Numbered from the stretch's first letter, positions 28,037-37,576 are shown. The stretch is 64,000 bases of DNA from JBFLVU01 sp964589625 (GCA_964589625.1 CAZPSH010000005.1:1-64000); one strand, 5' to 3'. Made by a program: numbers and translations. Notes: generated by a model from the letters alone, not told the origin.

Positions 28037-28112
28037 TGGAGCGGGAAACGGGATTCGAACCCGCGACCCCAACCTTGGCAAGGTTGTGCTCTGCCAGCTG
28101 AGCTATTCCCGC
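28037..28112 (-). tRNA. tRNA-Gly (anticodon GCC)
   Basis: The minus strand reads GCGGGAATAGCTCAGC at the 5' end (acceptor GCGGGAA), D-arm GCTCAGCTGGCAGAGC, anticodon arm ACCTTGCCAAGGT with GCC, T-arm GGGTTCGAATCCC, acceptor TTCCCGC, discriminator T and encoded CCA (28037-28039). All stems pair. Length 76 nt. A duplicate of its last 26 nt lies 240 bp away. Confidence 0.96.
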
Positions 28113-28122
28113 CCGGACGGGA

Positions 28123-28152
28123 AGAATACGGCGAAACGGCGGAGGGTGTCAA
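28123..28152 (-). promoter_or_regulatory. tRNA-Gly promoter
   Basis: The minus strand has TTGACA (28152-28147), an 18-bp spacer and TATTCT (28128-28123), ten bases before the tRNA 5' end. It is back to back with the promoter of the cDPGS operon. Confidence 0.7.
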
Positions 28153-28194
28153 GGGCAAATCGTCCCGCGCGGCGCGGGTAGGGCTCTTTGCCGA

Positions 28195-28223
28195 TTGACC
28201 TTAGGGGCTTATATTGCTACACT
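28195..28223 (+). promoter_or_regulatory. promoter of the cDPGS-arcC-argF operon
   Basis: TTGACC (28195-28200), 17-bp spacer, TACACT (28218-28223). The predicted start is about 28230, leaving a leader of about 55 nt with GGAGG at 28273-28277 before the ATG at 28286. Confidence 0.7.
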
Positions 28224-28285
28224 TATGCTCCCTCGCTGCGAAGAATGCCGGATCCGGCAGCCGCACGCCAATGGAGGACATTTCC

Positions 28286-29599
28286 ATGAAACCCCAGAAC
28301 GTGCTTATCATGGGCGCCGCGGGAAGGGACTTCCACAACTTCAACGTCTTCTTCCGCGACAACGCCGCCTACCGGGTCGTGGCCTTTACGGCCACCCAGA
28401 TTCCCGATATCGCCGGCCGGAAGTACCCCGCCGCTTTGGCCGGAAAGTCCTATCCCAAGGGCATTCCCATTTTCGACGAGAAGGACATGCCGGCCCTCAT
28501 CCGCAAGGAGAAGGTGGACCTCGTGGTCTTCGCTTACTCGGACGTGGCCCATGAAGACGTGATGCACAAGGCCTCCATCGCACTCGCCGCCGGCGCCGAC
28601 TTCATGATGATGGGCGCGGACCACACCATGGTGAAGTCCACCAAGCCCGTCATTTCCATTTGCGCCGTGCGCACGGGGTGCGGCAAGAGCCAGACGACGC
28701 GCCGGGTGTGCGAAATCCTCAAATCCATGGGGAAGCGCGTGGTGGCCATCCGGCACCCCATGCCCTATGGCGACCTCGTGGCCCAGAAGGTCCAGCGCTT
28801 CGCCACCCTGAAGGACTTGGACAAGCACAAGTGCACCATCGAAGAGCGCGAGGAGTACGAGCCCCACATCCAGCGCGGGGTCGTCGTCTACGCCGGCGTG
28901 GACTACGAGGCCATTCTCCGCCAGGCCGAAAAGGAGGCCGATGTCATCGTTTGGGATGGCGGCAACAACGACCTCCCCTTCTACCGCTCCGACCTCGAGA
29001 TCGTCGTCGTGGACCCACACCGCGCGGGCCACGAGGTCTCCTATCACCCCGGCGAGGCCAACCTGCGGCGCGCCGACGTCGTCGTCATCAACAAGATCGA
29101 CACCGCCGACGGGGAGGACGTGGACGGGGTTCGCTTCAACATCGCCGCCGTCAATCCGAAGGCCGTTGTGATCGACGCCGCCTCGCCCCTGGCCGTGTCG
29201 AATCCGGAAGCCATCCGCGGCAAGCGGGTGCTGGTCGTGGAAGACGGCCCCACCCTCACCCATGGAGAGATGCAGTACGGTGCCGGCGTCGTGGCCGCCC
29301 GGAAATTCGGCGCCGTGGAATTGGTTGACCCCCGGCCCTACGCCGTGAAATCCATTCAGGATACCTACGAAAAGTATCCGGAGATCGGGATCCTTCTGCC
29401 GGCCATGGGGTACGGCGCCAAGCAGGTGAAGGATCTGGAGACCACCATCAACCGGACCGACTGCGATCTGGTGATCGTGGCGACCCCCATCGACCTCGGC
29501 CGCATCATCAAGATCAACAAGCCCTCGGTGCGCGTGATGTACGACCTCCAGGAGATCGGCCAGCCCACGCTCGAGGCGCCCATCCAGCGCCTCTTTTAG
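28286..29599 (+). CDS. cyclic 2,3-diphosphoglycerate synthetase-like GTPase
   Basis: A 437-residue P-loop protein of the cDPGS family. In hyperthermophilic archaea cDPGS makes cyclic 2,3-bisphosphoglycerate from 2,3-DPG and ATP, while bacterial members have no settled role. A Rossmann-like N-terminal domain (VLIMGAAGRDFHNFNVFFRD) is followed by the P-loop RTGCGKSQTTRR (residues 129-140) and VWDGGNNDLPFYRSDLEIVV. The GTPase-like specificity motif INKIDTAD comes later, and the C-terminal NTPase part ends in LEAPIQRLF. The ATG at 28286 has GGAGG 9 bp upstream. It is the first gene of a three-gene operon with carbamate kinase (3 bp gap) and ornithine carbamoyltransferase, suggesting a link to carbamoyl-phosphate or ATP metabolism. 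Confidence 0.85.
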   Translation: MKPQNVLIMGAAGRDFHNFNVFFRDNAAYRVVAFTATQIPDIAGRKYPAALAGKSYPKGIPIFDEKDMPALIRKEKVDLVVFAYSDVAHEDVMHKASIALAAGADFMMMGADHTMVKSTKPVISICAVRTGCGKSQTTRRVCEILKSMGKRVVAIRHPMPYGDLVAQKVQRFATLKDLDKHKCTIEEREEYEPHIQRGVVVYAGVDYEAILRQAEKEADVIVWDGGNNDLPFYRSDLEIVVVDPHRAGHEVSYHPGEANLRRADVVVINKIDTADGEDVDGVRFNIAAVNPKAVVIDAASPLAVSNPEAIRGKRVLVVEDGPTLTHGEMQYGAGVVAARKFGAVELVDPRPYAVKSIQDTYEKYPEIGILLPAMGYGAKQVKDLETTINRTDCDLVIVATPIDLGRIIKINKPSVRVMYDLQEIGQPTLEAPIQRLF

Positions 29600-29602
29600 A
29601 CC

Positions 29603-30601
29603 ATGGCCGGCAAGCGGGGCCTGGTGGCCTTCGGGGGCAATGCCCTCATCAAGGCCGGCGAGAAGGGGACGGTGCAGGAACAGCTGGCCAACGCCGACGA
29701 GGCCGCCTGCCAGCTCGTTCCCCTCTTCGACCGGTACGCCTGCGCCCTCCTGGTGCACGGGAACGGGCCGCAGGTCGGACAGAACCTCATCCGGCAGGAG
29801 GAGGCGGTGACCAAGGTCCCGCCCCTCCCGCTGGACATTTGCGTGGCCGAGACCCAGGGGAGCATGGGCTACCTACTGGAGAAGGCCCTCAGCAACGAAC
29901 TCGAGCGGCGCGGGAAGGAGCGGGACCTTCTCTCGGTCCTCACCCAGATCGAAGTAGACGCAGAGGATCCTGCCTTCCGGAATCCGACCAAGCCCATCGG
30001 CCCCTTCTACACGGCGTACCGCGCGAAGCACCTCATGGAGGTGGAGCGTTGGGCCATGGTGGAGGACAGCGGCCGGGGCTATCGAAAGGTGGTGGCCTCC
30101 CCCCGCCCCAAACGAGTCCTGGGGGTGGGGGCGCTCCGCTCCCTTTACGACACGGGGGCCATCATCATCGCAGGCGGCGGCGGAGGCATTCCCGTGGTTC
30201 GGGACCTCGACGGAACCCACCGGGGAGTGGAGGCGGTCATCGACAAGGACCGCACCTCCGTCCTCCTGGCCTGCGATCTCGATGTCGACGAAATGATCAT
30301 CGTCACCTCCGTCCCCTGCCTCTATGTCCACTTCGGGAAACCCGAACAGCGCGCTCTGGCGGACGTAAGCCTGGAGGAGGTATTGGCCTACCAGAAAGAG
30401 GGGCAGTTCCCTCCAGGATCCATGGGACCGAAGATCGAAGCGGCGGTCCAATTCCTCGTCAAGAAGGGCGGGCAGGTAGTGATCACGGACGCCCCGAGTC
30501 TTCCCCAGGCCGTCCTGGGCCGGGCGGGAACCAGGATTCACCACGAAAAGTCGGGCAAGGTGCCGGGAATCCCCAAGCGGTCCCGCGCCACTCGGGAGTG
30601 A
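29603..30601 (+). CDS. arcC: carbamate kinase
   Basis: Catalyses carbamoyl phosphate + ADP to carbamate + ATP (reversible), usually giving ATP at the end of arginine deiminase or purine/ureide degradation. The 332-residue protein has the amino-acid-kinase fold motifs FGGNALIKAGEKGT at the N-terminus, VHGNGPQVGQN near 50, AGGGGGIPV near 192 and the nucleotide-site IDKDRTSVLLACDL near 213. The ending ITDAPSLPQAVLGRAGT is typical of the family. It starts 3 bp after the cDPGS-like gene and precedes ornithine carbamoyltransferase. No arginine deiminase (arcA) lies in the window. Confidence 0.95.
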   Translation: MAGKRGLVAFGGNALIKAGEKGTVQEQLANADEAACQLVPLFDRYACALLVHGNGPQVGQNLIRQEEAVTKVPPLPLDICVAETQGSMGYLLEKALSNELERRGKERDLLSVLTQIEVDAEDPAFRNPTKPIGPFYTAYRAKHLMEVERWAMVEDSGRGYRKVVASPRPKRVLGVGALRSLYDTGAIIIAGGGGGIPVVRDLDGTHRGVEAVIDKDRTSVLLACDLDVDEMIIVTSVPCLYVHFGKPEQRALADVSLEEVLAYQKEGQFPPGSMGPKIEAAVQFLVKKGGQVVITDAPSLPQAVLGRAGTRIHHEKSGKVPGIPKRSRATRE

Positions 30602-30668
30602 GACACAAGCGGACCGCCGCGCCTCCCCCAAGGGTGGGGGAACGGCCTTCCTCATTCAGGAGCGCTCA

Positions 30669-31604
<936 letters not shown>

Positions 31605-31630
31605 GGCGGAGCGCGCTTTCCTCTCGTGGA

Positions 31631-31652
31631 GGGGCGGCCATGGGGCCGCCCC
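31631..31652 (+). terminator. terminator-like hairpin after argF
   Basis: GGGGCGGCC, loop ATGG, GGCCGCCCC: a perfect 9-bp GC stem beginning 26 bp after the stop codon. It is followed only by TTCTCGCATT, so termination may be partial. Confidence 0.5.
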
Positions 31653-31759
31653 TTCTCGCATTCCGCGAGGTGGCATGACTCTTGTAAGAATGCGGGCGTC
31701 GGTAGGTTGAATCGCGGGTCACGTTGGCCCAGAATGAGGGCGCCCGAAGGGAGGCAGTG

Positions 31760-32797
31760 ATGGAGATCTCCAAGGAACGAAAAAAGGCCATTGAGGCGGC
31801 GGTCCAGCAGATCGAGAGGCAGTTCGGGAAAGGCTCCATCATGAGCCTTGGAGAAAGGGGAGCGAAGGTTAGGGTGCCCGCGGTGCCCACGGGAAGCCTG
31901 AGCCTGGACTTGGCCCTGGGCATCGGGGGCCTTCCCCGCGGGAGGGTCATCGAAATCTACGGCCCCGAATCCTCGGGCAAGACCACGCTGGCCCTGCAAG
32001 TCGTGGCCGAAGTCCACCGGCAGGGCGGCATGGCCGCCTTCGTGGACGCGGAACACGCCCTGGACCCCGACTACGCGGCCAAGATCGGCGTGAACGTGGA
32101 CAACCTCCTCATCAGCCAGCCGGACACCGGCGAACAAGCCTTGGAGATCGCGGAGGCCCTGGTCCGCTCCGGGGCCATCGACGTCATCGTCGTGGACTCG
32201 GTGGCGGCCCTCGTCCCCAAGGCCGAACTCGAGGGCGAAATGGGCGACTCCCACGTCGGCCTCCAGGCCCGGCTCATGTCCCAAGCCCTTCGAAAACTCA
32301 CGGGCATCGTGAGCAAGTCCAACACCATGATCATCTTCATCAACCAGTTGAGGGAGAAGATCGGCGTCATGTTCGGCAATCCGGAAACCACCACCGGGGG
32401 CCGGGCCCTGAAGTTCTACGCCTCGGTGCGCCTAGACATCCGCCGAATTGCGAACCTCCAGGCCGCAAGCGGGGAGGCCATCGGCGGTCGGGTCCGCGTC
32501 AAGGTGGCCAAGAACAAACTGGCCGCGCCCTTTAAGCAGGCCGAATTCGACATCCTATACGGGGTAGGCATTTCCAAGGCCGGAGACCTCCTGGATCTGG
32601 GCGTGGAGCACAAGGTTGTGGAAAAGTCGGGCACTTGGTACGGCTACGGCGAGGTCCGGCTGGGTCAGGGTAAGGAGAACGCCCGCCAATATCTGGTGGA
32701 CAACCCGAAGCTCATGGACGAGATCGAGGCCAAAATCCGGGCCAAGGTCGGCGTTGCGGTCGAGCCTTCCGGTTCTGGTCCACAGAAGCCCGAGTAA
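31760..32797 (+). CDS. recA: recombinase RecA
   Basis: RecA forms ATP-dependent filaments on single-stranded DNA for homologous recombination and triggers LexA self-cleavage. The 345-residue protein has Walker A GPESSGKT near residue 70, the hallmark ALKFYASVRLDIRR near 218, and KNKLAAPFKQAEFDI. The opening IERQFGKGSIM is typical. The ATG at 31760 follows GGGAGG; an open frame back to 31724 lacks a better site. I see no clear SOS box upstream. The C-terminal tail is short and less acidic than in E. coli. Confidence 0.98.
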   Translation: MEISKERKKAIEAAVQQIERQFGKGSIMSLGERGAKVRVPAVPTGSLSLDLALGIGGLPRGRVIEIYGPESSGKTTLALQVVAEVHRQGGMAAFVDAEHALDPDYAAKIGVNVDNLLISQPDTGEQALEIAEALVRSGAIDVIVVDSVAALVPKAELEGEMGDSHVGLQARLMSQALRKLTGIVSKSNTMIIFINQLREKIGVMFGNPETTTGGRALKFYASVRLDIRRIANLQAASGEAIGGRVRVKVAKNKLAAPFKQAEFDILYGVGISKAGDLLDLGVEHKVVEKSGTWYGYGEVRLGQGKENARQYLVDNPKLMDEIEAKIRAKVGVAVEPSGSGPQKPE

Positions 32798-32885
32798 TCT
32801 TCTCGGGCGGGAGCCGGGGCGAAAAGGCAAGGCGTCCTTTTCCGCCTCCGGCTGCCGGCCCGACTTCCCATCCGGAGCGGGACCC

Positions 32886-34175
32886 ATGGATCACTCGAAA
32901 AGCAAGGAACTCTTGGACCGCGCCGTGCGGAGAATTCCGGGTGGTGTCAACTCGCCGGTCCGCGCCTTCCGATCCGTGGGGGGAATTCCCCCCTTCATTC
33001 GAAGGGCGCACGGCGCCTACTTGTGGGACGAGGACGGCAACCGGTTCATCGACTACGTCGGCTCCTGGGGACCCATGATCCTGGGCCACGATCACCCGGA
33101 GGTCCGGAAGGCTCTGGCCGCGGCCCTAGCCGATGGTACATCCTTCGGCGCCCCCACCCGGCTCGAGGTGGAGATGGCCGAGTTTCTCTGCGACCGCCTT
33201 CCCCACCTGGCCATGGTCCGCATGGTGAATTCCGGGACGGAAGCCACCATGTCCGCCATCCGCCTTGCCCGAGGCGCCACGGGCCGCGACAAGATCGTAA
33301 AGGTGGCCTGCTGCTATCACGGCCACGGCGACTCCCTGCTCGTGGAGGCCGGGAGCGGCGCCCTCACCTTCGGCACGCCGAGCAGTCCCGGCGTGCCCAA
33401 GAGCCTCGCCGCCGACACCCTGGTCATCCCGTTCAACGACGCGGAAGCCCTGGAGCACGTCCTGGAGTCCCATCCGGGTGAAGTGGCCTGCTTCATCGTG
33501 GAGCCCCTGCCCGGAAACGTGGGCACCCTCCTGCCCCGTGCCGGATACCTGGAAGCGGCGCGGAACCTCACCCGGCGGCACGGTACCGTGCTCATCTTCG
33601 ACGAGGTCATGAGCGGGTTTCGAGTGGCCTTCGGAGGCATGGTGGAGCGGACCGGAGTGGTCCCCGACCTGGTGACCTACGGAAAGATCATTGGGGGGGG
33701 GCTCCCCGTGGGAGCCTACGGTGGGGCCGAAGCCCTCATGCGTCAGGTCTCCCCGGCGGGCCCCGTGTACCAGGCGGGAACCCTCTCGGGCAACCCCCTG
33801 GCCATGACCGCCGGGCTCACCCTTCTGAAGATCCTGGACCGGGACAGGGGAACCATCTACCCCCGGCTCGACGCCCTGGCGGACCGCCTGGGCGCGGGAA
33901 TTTCCGACGCCGCGCGCAGGGCCGGCGTCTCCCTCACCGTAAATCGAATGGGTTCCATGTTTACCGCCTTCTTTTCGGCCGGGCCAGTGGATGACGACGC
34001 CTCGGCCCGAGGCTCCGACACCTCGCAATTCGGCGCCTTCTTCCGGGCCATGCTCGATCGAGGGATCTACCTGGCCCCGAGCCAGTTCGAGACGGGCTTC
34101 GTGAGCGCCGCCCACAGGGAGGCCGACGTGGACGCCACCCTTTCGGCCGCCCGGGAGGCGCTGGCCGCTCTCTAG
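32886..34175 (+). CDS. hemL: glutamate-1-semialdehyde 2,1-aminomutase
   Basis: PLP enzyme converting glutamate-1-semialdehyde to 5-aminolevulinate, the last step of the C5 route to tetrapyrroles. Length 429 residues, normal for the family. RIPGGVNSPVRAF opens the protein, MVNSGTEATMSAIRLARG near 112 binds PLP phosphate, FDEVMSGFR near 238 holds the PLP-pairing Asp, and YGKIIGGGLPVGAYGG near 263 contains the Schiff-base Lys. The gene lies 88 bp after recA. Heme made here would feed the cytochrome c maturation system encoded at 48-50 kb; that link is inference. Confidence 0.97.
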   Translation: MDHSKSKELLDRAVRRIPGGVNSPVRAFRSVGGIPPFIRRAHGAYLWDEDGNRFIDYVGSWGPMILGHDHPEVRKALAAALADGTSFGAPTRLEVEMAEFLCDRLPHLAMVRMVNSGTEATMSAIRLARGATGRDKIVKVACCYHGHGDSLLVEAGSGALTFGTPSSPGVPKSLAADTLVIPFNDAEALEHVLESHPGEVACFIVEPLPGNVGTLLPRAGYLEAARNLTRRHGTVLIFDEVMSGFRVAFGGMVERTGVVPDLVTYGKIIGGGLPVGAYGGAEALMRQVSPAGPVYQAGTLSGNPLAMTAGLTLLKILDRDRGTIYPRLDALADRLGAGISDAARRAGVSLTVNRMGSMFTAFFSAGPVDDDASARGSDTSQFGAFFRAMLDRGIYLAPSQFETGFVSAAHREADVDATLSAAREALAAL

Positions 34176-34260
34176 ACTCAGGCCAAAGCCGCCGAGGCAG
34201 TCCGTCCGGGCGAGGACCTTCGGAGCGAAGATAGGGGTACACGGCCCCAGGAGGTCCACC

Positions 34261-35346
34261 ATGACCCAGCGAAGTTTCTCTCCCCTGCGAATCGGCGATC
34301 TGGTCGCCACGCTTCCCGTGATTCAGGGCGGAATGGGAGTGGGCATCTCCCTTTCGTCCTTGGCCTCTGCAGTGGCCAACGAGGGAGGCGTCGGGACCAT
34401 CGCCGCGGTGGGCATCGGCATGGGTGAATCCGACGTGTACACGAACTTCATCGAGGCCAACGTCCGGGCCCTGAGGAGGGAGATCCGCAAGGCGCGGGAG
34501 AAGACGAAGGGACTGCTGGCCGTCAACGTCATGGTGGCCATGACCAACTACGCTCAAATGGTGAGGGCGGCCGTCGAAGAGAAGATCGACCTTATCCTAT
34601 CGGGAGCGGGTCTTCCCCTGGACCTCCCCAAGTACCTTGAGTCCGGGTTCCGGACCAGGCTGGCCCCCATCGTCTCTTCGGGTCGGGCCGCGGCCATCCT
34701 GTGCAAGCGGTGGACGGAGAGGTTCGGGCGGGCGCCGGACGCCGTCGTGGTGGAGGGCCCCCTCGCGGGCGGGCACCTCGGCTTCAAGCCCGAAGACCTG
34801 ACCCAGCCCTCCAACGCGCTCGAGGTGCTGGTGCCGGAGGTCGTGGAAGCCGTGAAGGCCTTCGAAGGCCGAGCCGGACGGCCCATCCCTGTCGTGGCGG
34901 CGGGTGGCGTGTACACGGGGTCCGACATTCTGAAGTTCGAGCGCCTGGGCGCCTCCGGGGTCCAAATGGCCACCCGGTTCGTCACCACCCACGAATGCGA
35001 CGCTGCACCGGCTTTCAAGGAGGCCTACCTCGAGGCCAGTGAGGAGGACATCGGCATCATCCGAAGTCCGGTGGGCCTTCCGGGGCGCGCCATCCGCAAC
35101 GCATTCCTGGACTCGGTGGAGGCCGGGGAAAAGTCGCCCTTCAAGTGCCCCTATCACTGCATCACGACCTGCGACTACAAGACCGCCCCTTATTGCATCG
35201 CTCTGGCCCTCGTGAACGCCCAGAAGGGAAACATGAAGAGCGGCTTCGCCTTTGCGGGCGCCAACGCCTCTCGGGCCCGGGGTATTCTTTCCGTCCGCCA
35301 GACGGTGGACGCCCTCCGACGAGAATACGAGGAGGCGGCGGGCTGA
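34261..35346 (+). CDS. NAD(P)H-dependent flavin oxidoreductase / nitronate monooxygenase family
   Basis: A 361-residue FMN-binding TIM-barrel protein of the 2-nitropropane dioxygenase/FabK superfamily. The opening VIQGGMGVGISLSSLASAVA is the family start, and EGPLAGGHLGF near residue 160 contains the catalytic His region. GGVYTGSDI and GVQMATRFV form the FMN phosphate site. The C-terminal tail has a Cys-rich stretch (CPYHCITTCD) not seen in standard NMOs, which could bind a metal or iron-sulfur cluster. Specific substrate not predictable: nitronate detoxification and enoyl reduction are the known activities of relatives. It lies about 85 bp after hemL. Confidence 0.87.
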   Translation: MTQRSFSPLRIGDLVATLPVIQGGMGVGISLSSLASAVANEGGVGTIAAVGIGMGESDVYTNFIEANVRALRREIRKAREKTKGLLAVNVMVAMTNYAQMVRAAVEEKIDLILSGAGLPLDLPKYLESGFRTRLAPIVSSGRAAAILCKRWTERFGRAPDAVVVEGPLAGGHLGFKPEDLTQPSNALEVLVPEVVEAVKAFEGRAGRPIPVVAAGGVYTGSDILKFERLGASGVQMATRFVTTHECDAAPAFKEAYLEASEEDIGIIRSPVGLPGRAIRNAFLDSVEAGEKSPFKCPYHCITTCDYKTAPYCIALALVNAQKGNMKSGFAFAGANASRARGILSVRQTVDALRREYEEAAG

Positions 35347-35415
35347 GGGAAAGCAGGACCCGCTCCCCCTCCCGCGGGCATCCCCCACCTTGGGGCGACA
35401 CACCCACCGCGGCCC

Positions 35416-36114
35416 CTATCCGTGGAGGAGTCCTTCCCTGGAGAAGGAGAAGTACCCGTTGCCGCCCACGATCAGGTGGTCCAAGACGCGCACGTCGATC
35501 TGGGAAAGCACGGTCTTGAGCTGTTCCGTCAACCGAAGGTCGTCGGGGCTCGGCGCCACATGGCCGCTGGGATGGTTGTGCGCCAGGATCACGGCGGCCG
35601 CGTTTTCTCGAAGGGCCGCCTTCACGACCTCTCTCGGGTGAACGGTGCTTGAGGAAATGGACCCCTTGAAAAGCTCCCGATAGGCCAGAACTCCATGCTT
35701 CTGGCTGAGAAAGATGACCGCGAACACCTCGTGGGGTAGGTCGCGCAGGCGTGGTTTGAGAAAGCGATAGGCCTCTTCCGAACCGGCGAGGGTTTCCTTG
35801 TGCAGGACCTCCTCCTCCGTAAACCGGCGCGCCAATTCCAGGGCCGCCGCTACTTGGGCCGCACGGGCCGGCCCCAGGCCGCCGAGGTGGACAAGTTCGG
35901 AGGCCTCCAGGGAGGCGAGGCCGCGGAGGGAGCCGGCCTGCACCAGGGCTTCCCGGGCCATTTCCAAGGCCGTTGTTCCCCGCTTTCCCGTTCTCATCAG
36001 GATGGCCAGCAATTCCGTGGTGCTCAGCGAAGCTGCTCCCCGCCGGAGACACCGTTCCCGTGGCCGTTCCTCCACCGGCATTTCCTTGATACCCAGCATG
36101 GATCCTTCGGGCAT
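35416..36114 (-). CDS. radC: RadC-family JAMM protein
   Basis: A 232-residue protein of the RadC/YicR family (UPF0758). The N-terminal helix-hairpin-helix region is LVHLGGLGPARAAQVAAALE. The MPN+/JAMM domain carries the metal site HNHPSGHVAPSPDD, with upstream Glu and Ser-rich SSSTVHPREVVKAAL. The domain suggests a metal-dependent isopeptidase or nuclease-like activity, but the family's role in DNA repair is disputed. The start at 36114 gives MPEGSMLGIKEMPVEERPRE; the later Met (MLGI) is also possible. It is convergent with the flavin oxidoreductase and divergent from comEA. Confidence 0.94.
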   Translation of the reverse strand: MPEGSMLGIKEMPVEERPRERCLRRGAASLSTTELLAILMRTGKRGTTALEMAREALVQAGSLRGLASLEASELVHLGGLGPARAAQVAAALELARRFTEEEVLHKETLAGSEEAYRFLKPRLRDLPHEVFAVIFLSQKHGVLAYRELFKGSISSSTVHPREVVKAALRENAAAVILAHNHPSGHVAPSPDDLRLTEQLKTVLSQIDVRVLDHLIVGGNGYFSFSREGLLHG

Positions 36115-36483
36115 GGGTCACCTCCAGGCGGGGAGAGGTGCAAGGACGTTGCCCGAATCCAGAGTCTCCGTTTTTCGAGAACCCCCAGCCATGCCAACAG
36201 GCGAACCCTCATGTTTTCAAAGAGTTGCAAGGACTCCCCCTTCGTCCTCCTGGAAGGCGCGGCGTCCATCCAAGTTGACTTCTCAACCCATTAGAAAATA
36301 AGGAGTTGACTCTCCCGTCCACGGGTCGTGATGGAACGGCGGTGTTTGAAGGCCGGAGCCTCTGGCTGATTCCACAGCGTTTTCAGCACTTTCCCAGGCC
36401 CCCTGCGGGCTGGCACGCACCCTGCTCCCTTCCGGTCGAACCGGTGGGAGGGTCCCCCGGACGAAGTCACAGAGGAGGAGACC
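36115..36483. other. intergenic region between radC and comEA
   Basis: About 370 bp without a convincing gene. It includes an AT-rich patch (36290-36305) followed by TTGACT at 36306-36311, which could be a -35 box for comEA, but no good -10 follows at 16-18 bp. An AGAGGAGGAGACC ribosome-binding site lies directly before the comEA ATG. Confidence 0.4.
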
Positions 36484-36855
36484 ATGCGGAACGTGACCCA
36501 GAGATTGGTGGCGGCCATGACGATGGCTTTGGTGGCGGGGGGGCTCTGCCTTTCCTCACTCCAAACCCTGGCCCAGACGCCCGGCGACGGCAAAGCGCAG
36601 ACCGTGCAGTCGCCCAAGGCCCCCAAGGCCTCCGCTGGCCGGAAGGCCAAGGCCCTGCCCGAGGGGAAGGTGGACCTCAACACGGCCTCGGCCGAACAGC
36701 TGGCCACCCTGCCGAAGGTCGGCCCCAAGATGGCCCAGCGGATCGTGGACTATCGAACGGCGCACAAGGGCTTCAAGACCATCGAGGAGCTCCGGAACGT
36801 GAAGGGGATCGGCCCCAAGGTGCTGGAAGGGCTTCGGCCCCACGTCTCCCTGTAG
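36484..36855 (+). CDS. ComEA-type helix-hairpin-helix DNA-binding protein
   Basis: A 123-residue exported protein. The N-terminal hydrophobic segment (LVAAMTMALVAGGLCLSSLQ) is a signal peptide or anchor, followed by a Lys/Ala/Pro linker. The double HhH motif ends the protein: KVDLNTASAEQLATLPKVGP with KMAQRIVDYR, then IEELRNVKGIGPKVLEGLRP. ComEA binds incoming double-stranded DNA in the periplasm or at the membrane during transformation. No comEC is adjacent. The 36-bp terminator hairpin directly downstream separates it from the pseudopilin gene. Confidence 0.88.
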   Translation: MRNVTQRLVAAMTMALVAGGLCLSSLQTLAQTPGDGKAQTVQSPKAPKASAGRKAKALPEGKVDLNTASAEQLATLPKVGPKMAQRIVDYRTAHKGFKTIEELRNVKGIGPKVLEGLRPHVSL

Positions 36856-36873
36856 GCCAATGGGCGGGATCAA

Positions 36874-36912
36874 GGGCGGCGGGGAGACTCAGTCCCCGCC
36901 GCCCGACTTTTT
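36874..36912 (+). terminator. Rho-independent terminator after comEA
   Basis: GGGCGGCGGGGA (36874-36885) pairs perfectly with TCCCCGCCGCCC (36893-36904) around a 7-nt loop, followed by GACTTTTT. It begins 18 bp after the comEA stop. The pseudopilin gene starts 15 bp further on, so that gene needs read-through or its own promoter. Confidence 0.85.
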
Positions 36913-36926
36913 GGGGAGTCAAACCT

Positions 36927-37529
36927 ATGGAGACGCAGTGGAAGACCCATAGCCAGCCCGAGAGGGGATCGAGCCTTGTCGAGAGCCTTCTGGTCGTCGC
37001 CGCGCTCGGAATGGCCTCTGTCGTGGCCGCGGGGGTTCTGAGCCGCATCGCCGCCCAATCGGCGACGCGAAGCCTTGCCTCCGAGGTGAAGGCCTTGGTC
37101 GCCGAAGCGGGAACCCGGGCGGTGTGCGAGCGAACCTACGTGGGAGTGGTCTTCTCCGATACAGACGGCGGCGTGAGCGCCCGCCTCTACCGGGATGGCG
37201 ATGCCGACGGGGTGACGCGCGAGGATATCCGGCGTGGGATCGACCGGCCCCTGGGATCCTCCAGGCCCCTGAGGCAGCCGTGGGCGCGGGTGGGCATCCC
37301 CCCAGGGGCCCGCACGGACCCGGCCGGGAACCCGCTCCCGCCCAACGATCCCGTGCGATTCGGACGGGGGAACACCCTCAGCTTCAGCCCTACCTTCACG
37401 GCCACCCCAGGAACCCTCTACCTACGGGACGTGGAGGGGAAGGAGGCCTGGGCTTTCCGGGCGGCGGGCATCGACGGTCGCCTGCGCCTGTACCGGTGGT
37501 TCAAGGGGACGTGGACGCGGTGGAGTTGA
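36927..37529 (+). CDS. type IV pilin-like / GspH-FimT-type pseudopilin
   Basis: A 200-residue protein with a class III prepilin leader. A short basic N-terminus is followed by RGSSLVESLLVVAALGMASV, in which Gly precedes the cleavage point and Glu is at position +5 of the mature protein. The C-terminal domain is beta-rich (CERTYVGVVFSDTDGGVSAR, RLYRDGDADGVTREDIRRGI, GRLRLYRWFKG), like GspH/FimT minor pseudopilins that prime pilus or type II secretion assembly. The lone gene lies after comEA, so it may act in DNA uptake. The ATG at 36927 follows GGGGAG. Confidence 0.8.
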   Translation: METQWKTHSQPERGSSLVESLLVVAALGMASVVAAGVLSRIAAQSATRSLASEVKALVAEAGTRAVCERTYVGVVFSDTDGGVSARLYRDGDADGVTREDIRRGIDRPLGSSRPLRQPWARVGIPPGARTDPAGNPLPPNDPVRFGRGNTLSFSPTFTATPGTLYLRDVEGKEAWAFRAAGIDGRLRLYRWFKGTWTRWS

Positions 37530-37576
37530 GGCGCGCTTCGCCGAAGGGCCCCAGGTAGCCGAGGATCGGAGAGGGA

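Noticed and set aside
32788..32808. GCCCGAG/CTCGGGC hairpin at the recA stop as a terminator
   Set aside because: The stem is only 7 bp, overlaps the stop codon and is not followed by a T-run.
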